Below, piece after piece: positions 1 to 8,681 of a stretch of DNA of 64,000 nucleotides. Made by a program: the position numbers and the translations under genes. The notes under the pieces are model-generated. The model had not been told where the DNA came from and made no database searches. It saw nothing but the letters and a program-made list of their open reading frames with translations. Source of the stretch: JACPYM01 sp963699175 (lineage in GTDB: Bacteria > Acidobacteriota > Blastocatellia > RBC074); contig OY969418.1 in NCBI GenBank assembly GCA_963699175.1, positions 7,564,001-7,628,000 on the forward strand. The letters are read 5' to 3'. The number at the start of each line of letters is the position of its first letter. Within the stretch, counting starts at the first letter, position 1.

Positions 1-113
1 TGGCGACGGCATTGCGTTGGGTGGCGTTGGGTTACGAGCGCGAGGCCGAGGCGCAGCGCGTGGTGCGAGGTGGCGTGCCAGTATTGGCTAGTACGCAAGC
101 AGCAGCGGGCTAA
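1..113 (+). CDS. 3' end of an unidentified gene
   Basis: An open frame enters from the left edge and ends at TAA 111-113, giving about 36 C-terminal residues rich in Ala, Arg, Val and Gly. The sequence is too short to place in a family. It is on the same strand as the amidotransferase that starts about 250 bases later, so it may belong to the same polysaccharide locus, but that is only inference from position. Confidence 0.4.
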   Translation, partial: ATALRWVALGYEREAEAQRVVRGGVPVLASTQAAAG

Positions 114-175
114 ATCGAAACGCGCAAAAGGCGAATAGATTGGCAAACATCCCGGTAGGAGGATGGCGTCAGGCT

Positions 176-261
176 CAGGCGTTTAGAGTTCAAGCTTCAG
201 CTTGTCAGGCGTGGCTAGTCACCCGCCGGAAGCAAGCTGAAGCTTGAACTCTAAACGCCTG
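176..261. repeat. 29-bp perfect inverted repeat, 28-nt loop
   Basis: Arms 176-204 and 233-261 are perfect reverse complements and contain the smaller palindrome CAAGCTTCAGCTTG. The structure fills the gap between the partial gene and asnB. No U-run follows either arm, so it is not an obvious intrinsic terminator. It fits the pattern of long intergenic hairpins seen throughout the window. Confidence 0.9.
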
Positions 262-366
262 TAACTCCGGCGCGCTTTCCTATCTTCAGTGTGTCTCGCC
301 ATCAAGAGGTAAGACGCGAGCGTACCAATTCTACCAATCCGACTGTTGGTTTCCGACTGTTGATTT

Positions 367-2250
367 ATGTGTGGCATCACCGGCATCTACCATTACGCCA
401 ACGAACAAGCGGTCAATGAAGCCGTGCTGCGCCGGATGACCGACGTAATCGCGCATCGCGGGCCGGACGATGATGGCTTTTACATCACGGGCAAGGTGGG
501 CTTGGGCCACCGGCGGCTCTCGATCATTGATGTGGCGGGCGGGCATCAGCCGCTCTTCAACGAAGACGGCACAGTGGCGATTGTCTTCAACGGCGAGATT
601 TATAACTACAAAGAGCTGGCAAACATTGTCGAAGCGCGCGGCCACACATTGCGCACGCGCTCGGACACCGAGACCATCGTCCATCTTTACGAAGAGTTCG
701 GCGAAGATTGCGTGGCAATGTTGCGCGGGATGTTCGCTTTTGCGCTCTGGGATGCGCGCAATCACACGTTGCTGCTGGCGCGTGACCGTGTTGGCAAGAA
801 GCCGCTCTACTACGCTGATGTCAAAGGCGCGTTACTTTTTGGTTCCGAATTGAAATGCCTGTTGCAACACCCGCTGGTACCGCGCGAATTGAACGAGCAG
901 GCGGTGGCGGACTACTTCTCGTATCAATACGTCCCCGCGCCCAAGACGATTTTCAAAGCCGCCCGCAAACTACGCGCGGGGCATTATCTGGTCGTCACGC
1001 CGCGCGGCTTGCGCGCCCAACAATATTGGGACATTGATTTCAGCCAGACGGAAACACGTAGCGAAGCAGAATGGTGTGAGGATTTGCTGGCTACGTTGCG
1101 CGAAGCGGTGGACGTGCGCTTGATGAGCGAAGTGCCGCTCGGCGCGTTTCTCTCTTCGGGCGTGGATTCTTCCGCTGTCGTGAAGCTGATGAGTGAGCTT
1201 ACCGCGCGGCCTGTCGTAACGGCCTCCGTTGGGTTTACTGAGGAGAAATACAGCGAGACGAATGACGCGCGCGCTTTTGCGGAAAGCCTAAACGCCGATC
1301 ATCACGAGCGCATCGTCAATCCACAAGCGGTCGCAGCGGTCGAAAAGCTCGCCTGGCATTACGACGAGCCGTTTGCCGATGCTTCGGCGGTGCCGACGTT
1401 TTATGTCTCGCAAGCCGCGCGCGAGTTCGTTACAGTAGCTTTGTCAGGTGATGGTGGTGACGAGAGTTTTGCTGGCTATCGCCGTTACGCGTTTGATGCA
1501 ATGGAGAATCGCGTGCGCGCGGTTGCGCCTGCTGCCTTGCGCAAGCCGCTGTTTGGCGCGTTGGCGACGGTTTACCCGAAGGCCGATTGGTTGCCGCAAC
1601 CCTTGCGCGCCAAAGCCACGTTGAAAAACCTGGCGCTCGATCCGGCGGCGGCTTACTTCAATTCGGTTTACGGCGCGATGGCGAATGAGCGCGCGGCTTT
1701 GCTCAATGGCGATTTGCAGCGACAACTCAACGGTTACAATCCGTTCGAGGTTTTTCTTGAGCATTACAGCCGAGCCAATACTGCCGACCCGTTGGCGCGC
1801 GCGCAGTACGTGGACATCAAGACCTATTTGACCGACGACATCCTGGTCAAAGTAGATCGCGCGAGCATGGCCGTCTCGCTCGAAGTGCGTTGTCCGTTGC
1901 TCGATCATAAAGTGATGGAGTTGGCGGCGCACATGCCGTCGAGCTTGAAGTTGAAAGGGCGCGCGGGCAAACACATCTTCAAACGCGCGGTCAGCCGGAT
2001 ACTGCCGGAAGAGATCCTGACGCGCCGCAAACAGGGCTTCGTGTTGCCCGTGGCCGAGTGGTTGCGCGGCGAATTGCGCCCATTGGCCGAGAGCTTGCTG
2101 TTCGACGTGTCGAGCGAAGACGGCTTGCTACGACGCGAACACATCACACATTTGTGGCAACAACATCAAGCCAAGCGCCGTGATTTTGCGCGCCCATTGT
2201 GGACGATCTTGATGTTCAGGTTGTGGCAGCAGAAATTTCTCAAGGGATGA
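367..2250 (+). CDS. Asparagine synthase (glutamine-hydrolysing), exosortase-associated amidotransferase type
   Basis: A 627-residue class II glutamine amidotransferase. Met-Cys-Gly-Ile at the N-terminus leaves Cys2 as the nucleophile, which fixes the start at 367. The glutaminase domain covers about residues 2-210 (HRGPDDDG, FNGEIYNYKEL) and the ATP-pyrophosphatase/synthase domain about 240-600, with the PP-loop LSSGVDSSA near residue 262. It should use glutamine-derived ammonia to amidate a carboxylate with ATP. The length and motifs resemble the amidotransferase family found in XrtA/PEP-CTERM polysaccharide loci more than housekeeping AsnB. Its stop overlaps the start of the following glycosyltransferase (ATGA), implying translational coupling and a role in modifying a surface glycan. 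Housekeeping asparagine synthesis remains possible. No clear Shine-Dalgarno site is visible. Confidence 0.9.
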   Translation: MCGITGIYHYANEQAVNEAVLRRMTDVIAHRGPDDDGFYITGKVGLGHRRLSIIDVAGGHQPLFNEDGTVAIVFNGEIYNYKELANIVEARGHTLRTRSDTETIVHLYEEFGEDCVAMLRGMFAFALWDARNHTLLLARDRVGKKPLYYADVKGALLFGSELKCLLQHPLVPRELNEQAVADYFSYQYVPAPKTIFKAARKLRAGHYLVVTPRGLRAQQYWDIDFSQTETRSEAEWCEDLLATLREAVDVRLMSEVPLGAFLSSGVDSSAVVKLMSELTARPVVTASVGFTEEKYSETNDARAFAESLNADHHERIVNPQAVAAVEKLAWHYDEPFADASAVPTFYVSQAAREFVTVALSGDGGDESFAGYRRYAFDAMENRVRAVAPAALRKPLFGALATVYPKADWLPQPLRAKATLKNLALDPAAAYFNSVYGAMANERAALLNGDLQRQLNGYNPFEVFLEHYSRANTADPLARAQYVDIKTYLTDDILVKVDRASMAVSLEVRCPLLDHKVMELAAHMPSSLKLKGRAGKHIFKRAVSRILPEEILTRRKQGFVLPVAEWLRGELRPLAESLLFDVSSEDGLLRREHITHLWQQHQAKRRDFARPLWTILMFRLWQQKFLKG

Positions 2251-3461
2251 ACATACTCACCTTCACCACCCTCTGGCCGAATCACGAACAACCCAACTTT
2301 GGCGTCTTCGTCAAGCATCGGGCCGTAGCGTTGGCCGGGCAGCCAGGTGTGCGGATGCGCGTAGTTGCGCCGGTGCCATACTTTCCCAAAAGTTTAGACT
2401 TTGGTTTTGTCCCGACGCATTGGCGGCGGATGGCGCGCATTGCAGAGCGGGAAACAATCGCCGGGCTGGAGACCTTTCATCCGCGTTATTTCAACCCGCC
2501 GAAAGTGGGAATGCGGTTTTATGGACATTGGATGGCGCGGAGTGCGCTTGAATTGGTGCAGCGGCTACACGCGGCAGCGCCGATTGATTTAATAGACGCG
2601 CATTATGTTTATCCCGATGGCGATGCGGCAGCGCGGTTAGGCGAGGCTTTACGCGTGCCGGTGTGTGTGACAGCGCGCGGGACGGACATCAATCTGTTTG
2701 CGCAGATGCCTGCGATTCGCCCATTGATTCAACGTACGCTGCAACGTGCGCAGGGCATTGTCGCCGTGAGTGCCGCGCTCAAAGAGCGGATGATTGAGTT
2801 GGGCATTGAGCCAGAGAAGATCGCCGTCATTCGCAATGGCGTTGACCGCGATGTTTTTCAACCGCGTGACCGGCTGACCGCGCGTCACAAACTGGGGCTG
2901 GCTGCTGAAGCCAAGCTCATCGTAAGCGTGGCGGCGCTCGTGCCGCTCAAGGGAGTTGATCGTTTGATCGAGGCGATGCAGTTGATCTTGCAAACACAGC
3001 CGCAGGCACGGCTCTACGTCATCGGCGAAGGCGCTGAGCGCACGGTGCTGACTGCACGAATCGCTGCGCTATCGTTGCAAGACAGAGTCTTTCTGTTGGG
3101 CGCAAAACCACAGCCTGAATTGGCCGATTGGTATGCGGCGGCGGACTTGTTCTGTCTGACCAGTCAGCGCGAAGGCTGCCCGAATGTGGTGATTGAGGCG
3201 CTGGCGTGTGGCACGCCGGTCGTGGCAACCGATGTCGGCGGCATTGGCGAATTGGTCAGTGCTGACTGCGGTCGCTTGGTGCCTCAAGCGCAGGCTGACG
3301 CAGCAGGCTTGGCGCAACAGATCAACGAAGCTTTATCAGTCGAGTGGAAACGTGAGGCAATTGTGGCGCGGGGTGGCGCGCGTTCGTGGGCGGAGGTCGC
3401 AGAAGAGTTGCTGAAGTATTACAGCGCGCGTGGCATTGCTCAGCAGTCTGGCACGCTTTGA
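2247..3461 (+). CDS. Glycosyltransferase family 4 (GT-B), polysaccharide locus
   Basis: A 404-residue GT-B glycosyltransferase starting at ATG 2247, which overlaps the upstream stop by four bases. The N-terminal domain opens with a beta-strand MNILTFTTLWPN followed by a conserved GVFVKHRA-like loop. The C-terminal nucleotide-sugar domain has VIRNGVDRDVF, VAALVPLKGVDRLIEA and the donor-binding EGCPNVVIEALACGTPVV stretch. It should transfer a sugar from an activated donor to a growing glycan at the cytoplasmic face. The start and the amidotransferase partner resemble exosortase A-associated glycosyltransferases. The sugar specificity cannot be read from the sequence. Confidence 0.88.
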   Translation: MNILTFTTLWPNHEQPNFGVFVKHRAVALAGQPGVRMRVVAPVPYFPKSLDFGFVPTHWRRMARIAERETIAGLETFHPRYFNPPKVGMRFYGHWMARSALELVQRLHAAAPIDLIDAHYVYPDGDAAARLGEALRVPVCVTARGTDINLFAQMPAIRPLIQRTLQRAQGIVAVSAALKERMIELGIEPEKIAVIRNGVDRDVFQPRDRLTARHKLGLAAEAKLIVSVAALVPLKGVDRLIEAMQLILQTQPQARLYVIGEGAERTVLTARIAALSLQDRVFLLGAKPQPELADWYAAADLFCLTSQREGCPNVVIEALACGTPVVATDVGGIGELVSADCGRLVPQAQADAAGLAQQINEALSVEWKREAIVARGGARSWAEVAEELLKYYSARGIAQQSGTL

Positions 3462-3704
3462 CTTGGCTGCGGGCGAAATGGTCTAATGATGCGCCTGTAA
3501 AGATTGAAGTTAGCTTGATTAAGGTTGTTCTTTCAGTTCTCATCGCGGTGCCGAAGGTAAGCGCGCTTGGCTAAATCGCCGTCCGATTGCCCCTCCAAAG
3601 TTTGTTCTGCTGCTATAACCCCGTCTTTATTACCGAATGTTACGCGTAAGCTGCGCCACTATCGTCACGATGAGACGAGCTTCCTCACAAGGAGAGATAT
3701 ATTG

Positions 3705-6700
3705 ATGTTCTATCGCCAAAGACACTTACCAGCGCGGCTATTGCGTGGGTCTTTTCCAGTTGTGCTTACGTTGATCTGTTTGCTGGTCGGGTTGGTGGTT
3801 GCACGCCAGTCGTTTGTTACAGCGCGCGTGACGGCGGTCACCCAGGCGACAATTTCGACCGTCGCGGGTGGCGGGTTCGGCGCAAATGCCCAGGCGCGGC
3901 AAGCGCCGATGGAGTTGCCGACGGCGTTGGCCCTCGACCCGCAAGGGCGCGGGTTTTACGTCGTGGACGATGTTGAAGGCATGAGCTTGTTGCGCTTCGT
4001 CAATACCTCGCCGAATCAGGTCACGCTGGCGGGCACGGTCATTCTGCCCAATAACATCAATCTTGTGGCAGGCGGCGGCTTGCGCGCGGAAGATAATGTC
4101 CCGGCGCGTGATGCCGATTTGGCGAAAGTGACGGGGCTGGCAGTTGATCCAACGGGCAACGCGGTGTTGCTGGCAATCCCGGCTTTCAATGCTATCCGCG
4201 TCGTCAATGTTGGCACGCAGAATGTCACGCTCGGCGGGCGCAGTTTTGCGCCCGGCACCGTAGGCACGCTGGCAACGCTGGATTTTATAGACCTACGCGG
4301 CGTCGTGATACAGCCGGTCTCGCGCGAAATCTTCTTCATTGCCGGGACGGTGGTTTATCGGATAGACAGTAACGGGGCGATTGCGCCATTCGCGGGTGGC
4401 GGCAATCCGGCGAATGGGAATGGCGATGGCGGTCAGGCGCGACAGGCACGCTTGGTCAATCCGCGCGGGCTGGGCTTCGATGCCAACACCAATCTGTTAA
4501 TCGCCGAGGGTGGCAACCCGCGCTCGGAAAAAGCCGATGGCGCGGTGCGCCGCGTCAATAGCAACGGCGTGATTGCGACGCTTGCGGGTGGTTTGGATTT
4601 TCCTGTCGGGTTGACGGTTGCGCCAAATGGTAACGTTTACGTCGCATTGGGGAATGTCCAGCAATTGATGGCGATTGCGCCAAACGGCGCGCAGACTGTA
4701 GTGGCGGGCAATTCGAACGGTTCGGCGTGCGATCAGAGTGCGCATCCCAATTGCGGCGATGGTGGACCGGCGCTGCTGGCGAGTTTGAGTTTGCCAGACA
4801 GTGCGTCGGCTGAGACCTTGGTCTTTGCCGCTGACAATCGCGGCGTCTTTTTGCCTGATTACCGCTATGGCCGTGTGCGCTTCACCAATTTGACTGGCGC
4901 GGGCGCGGTGGTGGCGGGTACGCAGATCAATCCACTCCAGATCAACACGGTTGTGGGCAGCGGGCTGGAATCACCTTATGACGGCTTGCTCGCCACTAGC
5001 GCCGTGTTGAACGAGCCGACAGGTGTGGCCGTAGACCCGGCAGGCAATCTCTTCATCGCCGACACGCGCAGCAATCGGCTGCGTTTCGTCAATCGTGGCA
5101 CACAACCCATCACGCTCTTCATCACCACGCCGGCTGCCGTCACAGTGCAGCCAGGGCAGATCGTCACACTCAATAAAGATGCCGGAGACGCCACCGGCGA
5201 CCACATCACTACGACTACCTTCATTTCGCCGCAGGGACTGCTGGCGACAGACAAAGGCGTATTCATCGTGGATTCGCAGGCTGGCGCACTCATCAAGGTT
5301 CCGCCCACTTCGTTGGCGGGCCGCCGCAGCGGCATCCTGCGCTTCCTCAACACATCGCGCCAGGACGTAGTCTTCTTCTCGAACGGCAACGATGCGCGCG
5401 TGGTTGTGCCGCCCGGACAGATCAAAGACCTTGCGGGCATGCGCCCGCCCGCCAATCCGCAAGTGCTCGGCGATGGGTTGACGGCCAATCTGGTTGCGTT
5501 CTTCCCGACTGATGTCGCGCTCGACAGTGCGGGCAATATCTATCTGGCCGATCAGGGTAACAATCGCATTCGCCGCATTGACGCGGCCAGCGGCATCGTC
5601 AGCACAGTTTACGGGGATGGCGCGACGACGAGGCTCAATCGTCCGACGGGCCTCGCGTTTGATGGCGCGGGCCGCTTGTTGATTGCCGACACGCGCAATG
5701 ACCGCATCCTGCGCCAAATTGCGCCGGGCACGGATGTTTACGCCGTCATCGCGGATCAGAGGCAAAACATCCGCACGCCGCGCGACTTGGCCGTGGACAG
5801 CACGGGCAAAATCTTCATCACCAACGCGGGCACGCATCAGGTGCTTGATCTCCTGGCCAATGACAACCAACTCGGCACGACCAGTGTAGTCGCGGGCAAC
5901 GGCATACAGGGATTTTCCGGCGACGGTGGCCCGGCCGAGCAGGCGCGGCTCAACTTCACACAGATCGGCACGGCGGCCAACGACATTCAACTCACGGCGA
6001 ACATCCTCGTGTTAAGCAATGGCGATCTGCTCTTTACCGACACTGGCAACGACCGCGTGCGGTTGCTCAAACGCGTGGCCGAGCCGACAGTCGCGAGCGT
6101 CTCCGCCGCCAGTTATATGGGCACCGAAGTCGCGAGCGAATCCATCGTCGCAGCCTTTGGAGCAAACCTCGCCACCAGGGTCGAAGTGGCCAACAGTCTG
6201 CCTTTGCCAACCACGCTTGCCGGGACTACGGTTAAAGTGAAAGACAACGGCGGGATGGAACGCGATGCGCCGCTCTTTTTTGTAGCGCCTAGCCAGATCA
6301 ACTATCTGGTACCGAGCGGAACGCTCAATGGTCTTGCGAACGTGACGGTCACGAGCGGCGATGGCACGGTCTCGCGCGGCACGCTTAACGTCGCGACGGT
6401 TGCACCGGGACTGTTTGCGGCGAACGCCAATGGACGCGGCGTAGCAACGGCGGTCGCCCTACGCGTGAAAACGGACGGCACGCTGAGCTATGAAGCCATT
6501 GCGCGGTTCGACAGCACGCAGAATGCGTTCGTGCCTATGCCGGTTGATTTAGGGCCGACAGGCGAACAAGTCTTCGTGATTCTATACGGCACGGGCATAC
6601 GCTTTCGTAGCAGTCTTTCGGCTGTCACAGCACGCATCGGTGATACCGACGCTGAAGTCAGCTTTGCCGGGGCGACAGACCTGGCCGGGCAGGATCAGAT

Positions 6701-6803
6701 CAATGTGAAAGTGCCACGCAACTTGATCGGACGTGGTGTGGTGGACATTGTTTTGACTGTAGATGGCAAGGTGGCGAATACAGTGACGATGCAGATCAAG
6801 TAA
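3705..6803 (+). CDS. NHL-repeat surface protein with Solibacter-type C-terminal domain
   Basis: ATG 3705 is chosen because AAGGAGA lies about nine bases upstream; an in-frame extension to 3567 lacks such a site. The 1032-residue product has a signal/anchor helix at about residues 13-32, then many NHL-like propeller blades of the type LALDPQGRGFYVVDD, AVDPAGNLFIADTRSNRLR and ALDSAGNIYLADQGNNRIRRID. The last ~230 residues (from VASVSAASY) match in character the C-terminal module repeatedly found in Solibacter-like acidobacterial exported proteins (LFFVAPSQINYLVPSG, VILYGTGIR). It is probably an exported beta-propeller with a binding or adhesion role. No catalytic residues are evident, and no PEP-CTERM or LPXTG sorting signal ends the protein. 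Confidence 0.85.
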   Translation: MFYRQRHLPARLLRGSFPVVLTLICLLVGLVVARQSFVTARVTAVTQATISTVAGGGFGANAQARQAPMELPTALALDPQGRGFYVVDDVEGMSLLRFVNTSPNQVTLAGTVILPNNINLVAGGGLRAEDNVPARDADLAKVTGLAVDPTGNAVLLAIPAFNAIRVVNVGTQNVTLGGRSFAPGTVGTLATLDFIDLRGVVIQPVSREIFFIAGTVVYRIDSNGAIAPFAGGGNPANGNGDGGQARQARLVNPRGLGFDANTNLLIAEGGNPRSEKADGAVRRVNSNGVIATLAGGLDFPVGLTVAPNGNVYVALGNVQQLMAIAPNGAQTVVAGNSNGSACDQSAHPNCGDGGPALLASLSLPDSASAETLVFAADNRGVFLPDYRYGRVRFTNLTGAGAVVAGTQINPLQINTVVGSGLESPYDGLLATSAVLNEPTGVAVDPAGNLFIADTRSNRLRFVNRGTQPITLFITTPAAVTVQPGQIVTLNKDAGDATGDHITTTTFISPQGLLATDKGVFIVDSQAGALIKVPPTSLAGRRSGILRFLNTSRQDVVFFSNGNDARVVVPPGQIKDLAGMRPPANPQVLGDGLTANLVAFFPTDVALDSAGNIYLADQGNNRIRRIDAASGIVSTVYGDGATTRLNRPTGLAFDGAGRLLIADTRNDRILRQIAPGTDVYAVIADQRQNIRTPRDLAVDSTGKIFITNAGTHQVLDLLANDNQLGTTSVVAGNGIQGFSGDGGPAEQARLNFTQIGTAANDIQLTANILVLSNGDLLFTDTGNDRVRLLKRVAEPTVASVSAASYMGTEVASESIVAAFGANLATRVEVANSLPLPTTLAGTTVKVKDNGGMERDAPLFFVAPSQINYLVPSGTLNGLANVTVTSGDGTVSRGTLNVATVAPGLFAANANGRGVATAVALRVKTDGTLSYEAIARFDSTQNAFVPMPVDLGPTGEQVFVILYGTGIRFRSSLSAVTARIGDTDAEVSFAGATDLAGQDQINVKVPRNLIGRGVVDIVLTVDGKVANTVTMQIK

Positions 6804-6831
6804 GCACTTGGGCAAAAATCCGATTGGGTTT

Positions 6832-7254
6832 CATTTTCCATTTATCATTTGCGATTTTCCATTTGTCACTGATGTTACGCAGCGCGGAAAATCGTTTTAG
6901 GTTTGACGCCCTTCTCAGCGCCGGAGGCGCGGTCGGAAATTAGCCGGTGGTGGAGCAGAGCGTAACCACCGGAAAGTCGAACGCCGCCATCTCGCGTCCC
7001 GGCTGGGACGCTGGACAGGACATTGATTTCGCGCCCATTGTCTATCCTGCGCCCCTACTGGGGCGCGGTTACTTGACGCGTGTTACCGGTGGTTTCACTT
7101 CGTTCCACCACCGGCTAATTTCCGCTGTGCCTCCGGCACAAAAACCTGTCAATTCCAAACTCGACTTTCTTACTGCGTAACATCAGTTTGTCATTGGTTG
7201 TGCAGTTGGCAAGGCAATGATCAATGGAAAATCGCAAATGATAAATGGAAAATG
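6832..7254. repeat. Large nested inverted-repeat element (about 420 bp)
   Basis: This fills the 451-base gap between genes. The outer arms 6832-6863 and 7223-7254 are 32-bp perfect complements. A second pair, GATGTTACGCAG at 6871-6882, matches its complement at 7173-7184. Inside these, a block around 6923-6972 (CGGAAATTAGCCGGTGGTGGA) pairs imperfectly with 7080-7130. The centre holds two compact palindromes, CGTCCCGGCTGGGACG and GCGCCCCTACTGGGGCGC. No transposase is present. The layered palindromes look like a non-autonomous composite mobile element. The right outer arm ends at the stop codon of the minus-strand gene that follows. Confidence 0.85.
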
Positions 7255-7911
7255 CTACGGCTTAGGTGTCGCGCTCGGCACACCTGTCCCTGCTTGCACA
7301 CGCAAAAAAGCCCGCCCAGCCGCTTCGCCCTCCGGCCCATAAGTGAACAGCTCGAAGCCCGCTCCGTCATCAAAGACGTGGTAGACGTACTCATTTCCCC
7401 AGGGGTCAACCGAATAATCGCCCTCGATATAAGGCCCGCGCCAAACGGCTAAAGTGGGCGGATGTTTGAGCAACGCGGCGAGGCCTTCTTGTTTGATGGG
7501 ATAGCGCCCCGCATCGGCGTTGAAGTTTTCGAGGGCTTTGGCATAGAGATCAAGCTCACGGCGCGCTAGCTGTTCGCGTCGCTGAAGTTGGGCATTCACT
7601 TGTTTGTGTTGATTGGCGCGCCAGACTATGACGGCGACAATCGTCAGCACGAAGCAAGCGAGCAAGGCGGCAATGAATGCGCGCCGGTTGCGGCGTTCAC
7701 GTTTGAGCCGCTCCTCGCGGTGCTCCGGTACGAAGACCAGCGTCTTGTCCGGGCGTTGCGTAGTAGGAATCGCGCGCGCCAACTCGGCCAGTTGACCTTC
7801 GGGCACATGCGAAGCCCCCGGCGCCAGCGCCTGACAGGCGATGCAGAAGCGCCGCCCCGCCAAGAGCAGCGCCCCGCATTGTACGCAATGCTTCCCCGTG
7901 TTTTCTGACAT
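7255..7911 (-). CDS. Zinc-ribbon membrane protein with GspG-like C-terminal domain
   Basis: The start at 7911 (MSENTGKHC) is favoured because GAGGAAGG lies seven bases upstream; an ATG six codons earlier would overlap that site. The 218-residue product begins with a zinc ribbon (CVQCGALL, then CIACQAL), followed by a charged linker, a transmembrane helix near residues 78-98, a short coiled coil, and a C-terminal domain resembling the soluble part of the type II secretion major pseudopilin GspG (FNADAGRYPIKQEGLAALL, GPYIEGDYSVDPWGNEYVY). There is no N-terminal prepilin cleavage motif, so it is not a normal pseudopilin. No other type II secretion gene is nearby. Its role is unknown; a membrane sensor or scaffold that borrowed the GspG fold is possible. 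Confidence 0.75.
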   Translation of the reverse strand: MSENTGKHCVQCGALLLAGRRFCIACQALAPGASHVPEGQLAELARAIPTTQRPDKTLVFVPEHREERLKRERRNRRAFIAALLACFVLTIVAVIVWRANQHKQVNAQLQRREQLARRELDLYAKALENFNADAGRYPIKQEGLAALLKHPPTLAVWRGPYIEGDYSVDPWGNEYVYHVFDDGAGFELFTYGPEGEAAGRAFLRVQAGTGVPSATPKP

Positions 7912-8069
7912 AAGCCGCCTTCCTCGCAAATCCGAAAATTCACCTGCATATTTTGCACATGCTTGCCGCAGCTTTCACTTTCCGTCAAGCTGCCTTTGTG
8001 CAGTCATCATTGATTGGCATTGTTATCTTTGGAAACGTAGACCTCACACCGTCAACCAGGCCTGGTAAT

Positions 8070-8172
8070 CAGTGGTACGGAACCGGGAGCGATAGCGACC
8101 GAGTAGGCTGGCGGTGATTGTCTTCCGTACGCGCTCTACCCGGTCGCTATCGCTCCCGGTTCCGTACCACTG
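8070..8172. repeat. 32-bp perfect inverted repeat (family A)
   Basis: Arms 8070-8101 and 8141-8172 are perfectly complementary around a 39-nt loop. The arm core GAACCGGGAGCGATAGCGAC closely matches the arm of the repeat at 57158-57234 (GAACGGGGAGCGTCAGCGAC), so the two belong to one dispersed family. Confidence 0.92.
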
Positions 8173-8274
8173 GCGGCGCTTTCCCAGACACGCAATTGCA
8201 ATCCGATCTAGGTCATCCGATATGCACCACTACACACGCCCACACAGACTGCTTCGTTGTGCACACGCCACATT

Positions 8275-8328
8275 GAGCAATTTATCCCGGCGGGTCGGAG
8301 CGGCTGGGCGAAGTTCTGCTCGCAATCA
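8275..8328 (+). pseudogene. Fossil fragment of the surface-protein C-terminal domain
   Basis: Frame-1 translation of these 54 bases gives EQFIPAGRSGWAKFCSQS, which matches 17 of 18 residues of the C-terminal domain of the 8682-12647 protein (from about 12456). At DNA level there are ten differences, nine of them synonymous. There is no reading frame around it and no further similarity on either side. It is most simply a remnant of a deleted paralogue that was under protein-level selection before it was lost. Confidence 0.8.
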
Positions 8329-8537
8329 GCCCTTTGCTTTTTTGTCCAGACAAATTTGCTTGTTTGAGTGCTTCAAGCTAGAATCGCGCGCGCTGATAGG
8401 CTTTCTTCACGTCCGGCGAGCAGTACTGAAGGAAGCCCCCTCACAGCGACTCGGGTTTGCTTAAGCACTTAACTGTAAAATCGGCTCGTTACGTATTACT
8501 CGATAGGCGAAATTACCGCTCAGTTTATTTAGTCAAT

Positions 8538-8674
8538 TCAGCAAGAGCTGCGCCCAGCGTCTTGCTGAGCTAACGATCAGTCAATACACCAGCACCTGAA
8601 GTCAGCTTCGCTCCCGGAGCGACAGGCCTTGGTGATAAATATGATCTGCCAGACCGACTTTATCTGGTCAGGAG
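8538..8674 (+). promoter_or_regulatory. Possible structured leader of the large surface-protein gene
   Basis: A nine-base-pair stem TCAGCAAGA/TCTTGCTGA (8538-8546 with 8560-8568) and a smaller hairpin CCAGA/TCTGG ending just before the Shine-Dalgarno CAGGAG at 8669-8674 lie in the 200 bases upstream of the start. The second hairpin is well placed to influence ribosome access. I could not match either to a known riboswitch class. Confidence 0.3.
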
Positions 8675-8681
8675 AACTTTA

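Larger units (their letters stand above)
7912..8681. other. 770-base non-coding interval
   Basis: This is the divergent region between the GspG-like gene and the large surface protein. It holds the 32-bp inverted repeat at 8070-8172, a fossil of a surface-protein C-terminus at 8275-8328, and two hairpins in the probable leader at 8538-8568 and 8649-8671. An open frame at 8114-8464 exists but has no recognisable features, runs out of frame through the fossil and crosses half of the inverted repeat, so it is not called as a gene. Confidence 0.7.

Noticed and set aside
3567..3704. Longer N-terminus for the NHL-repeat protein
   Set aside because: A strong AAGGAGA site and a signal helix begin at 3705; the extension is unlike any exported N-terminus.
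4971..5990. 339-codon minus-strand frame
   Set aside because: Antisense to the NHL-repeat gene; no ribosome-binding site or family motif.
8538..8674. c-di-GMP riboswitch upstream of the surface protein
   Set aside because: The conserved GEMM core (GCAAACC and the paired GNRA-loop stem) is not present.
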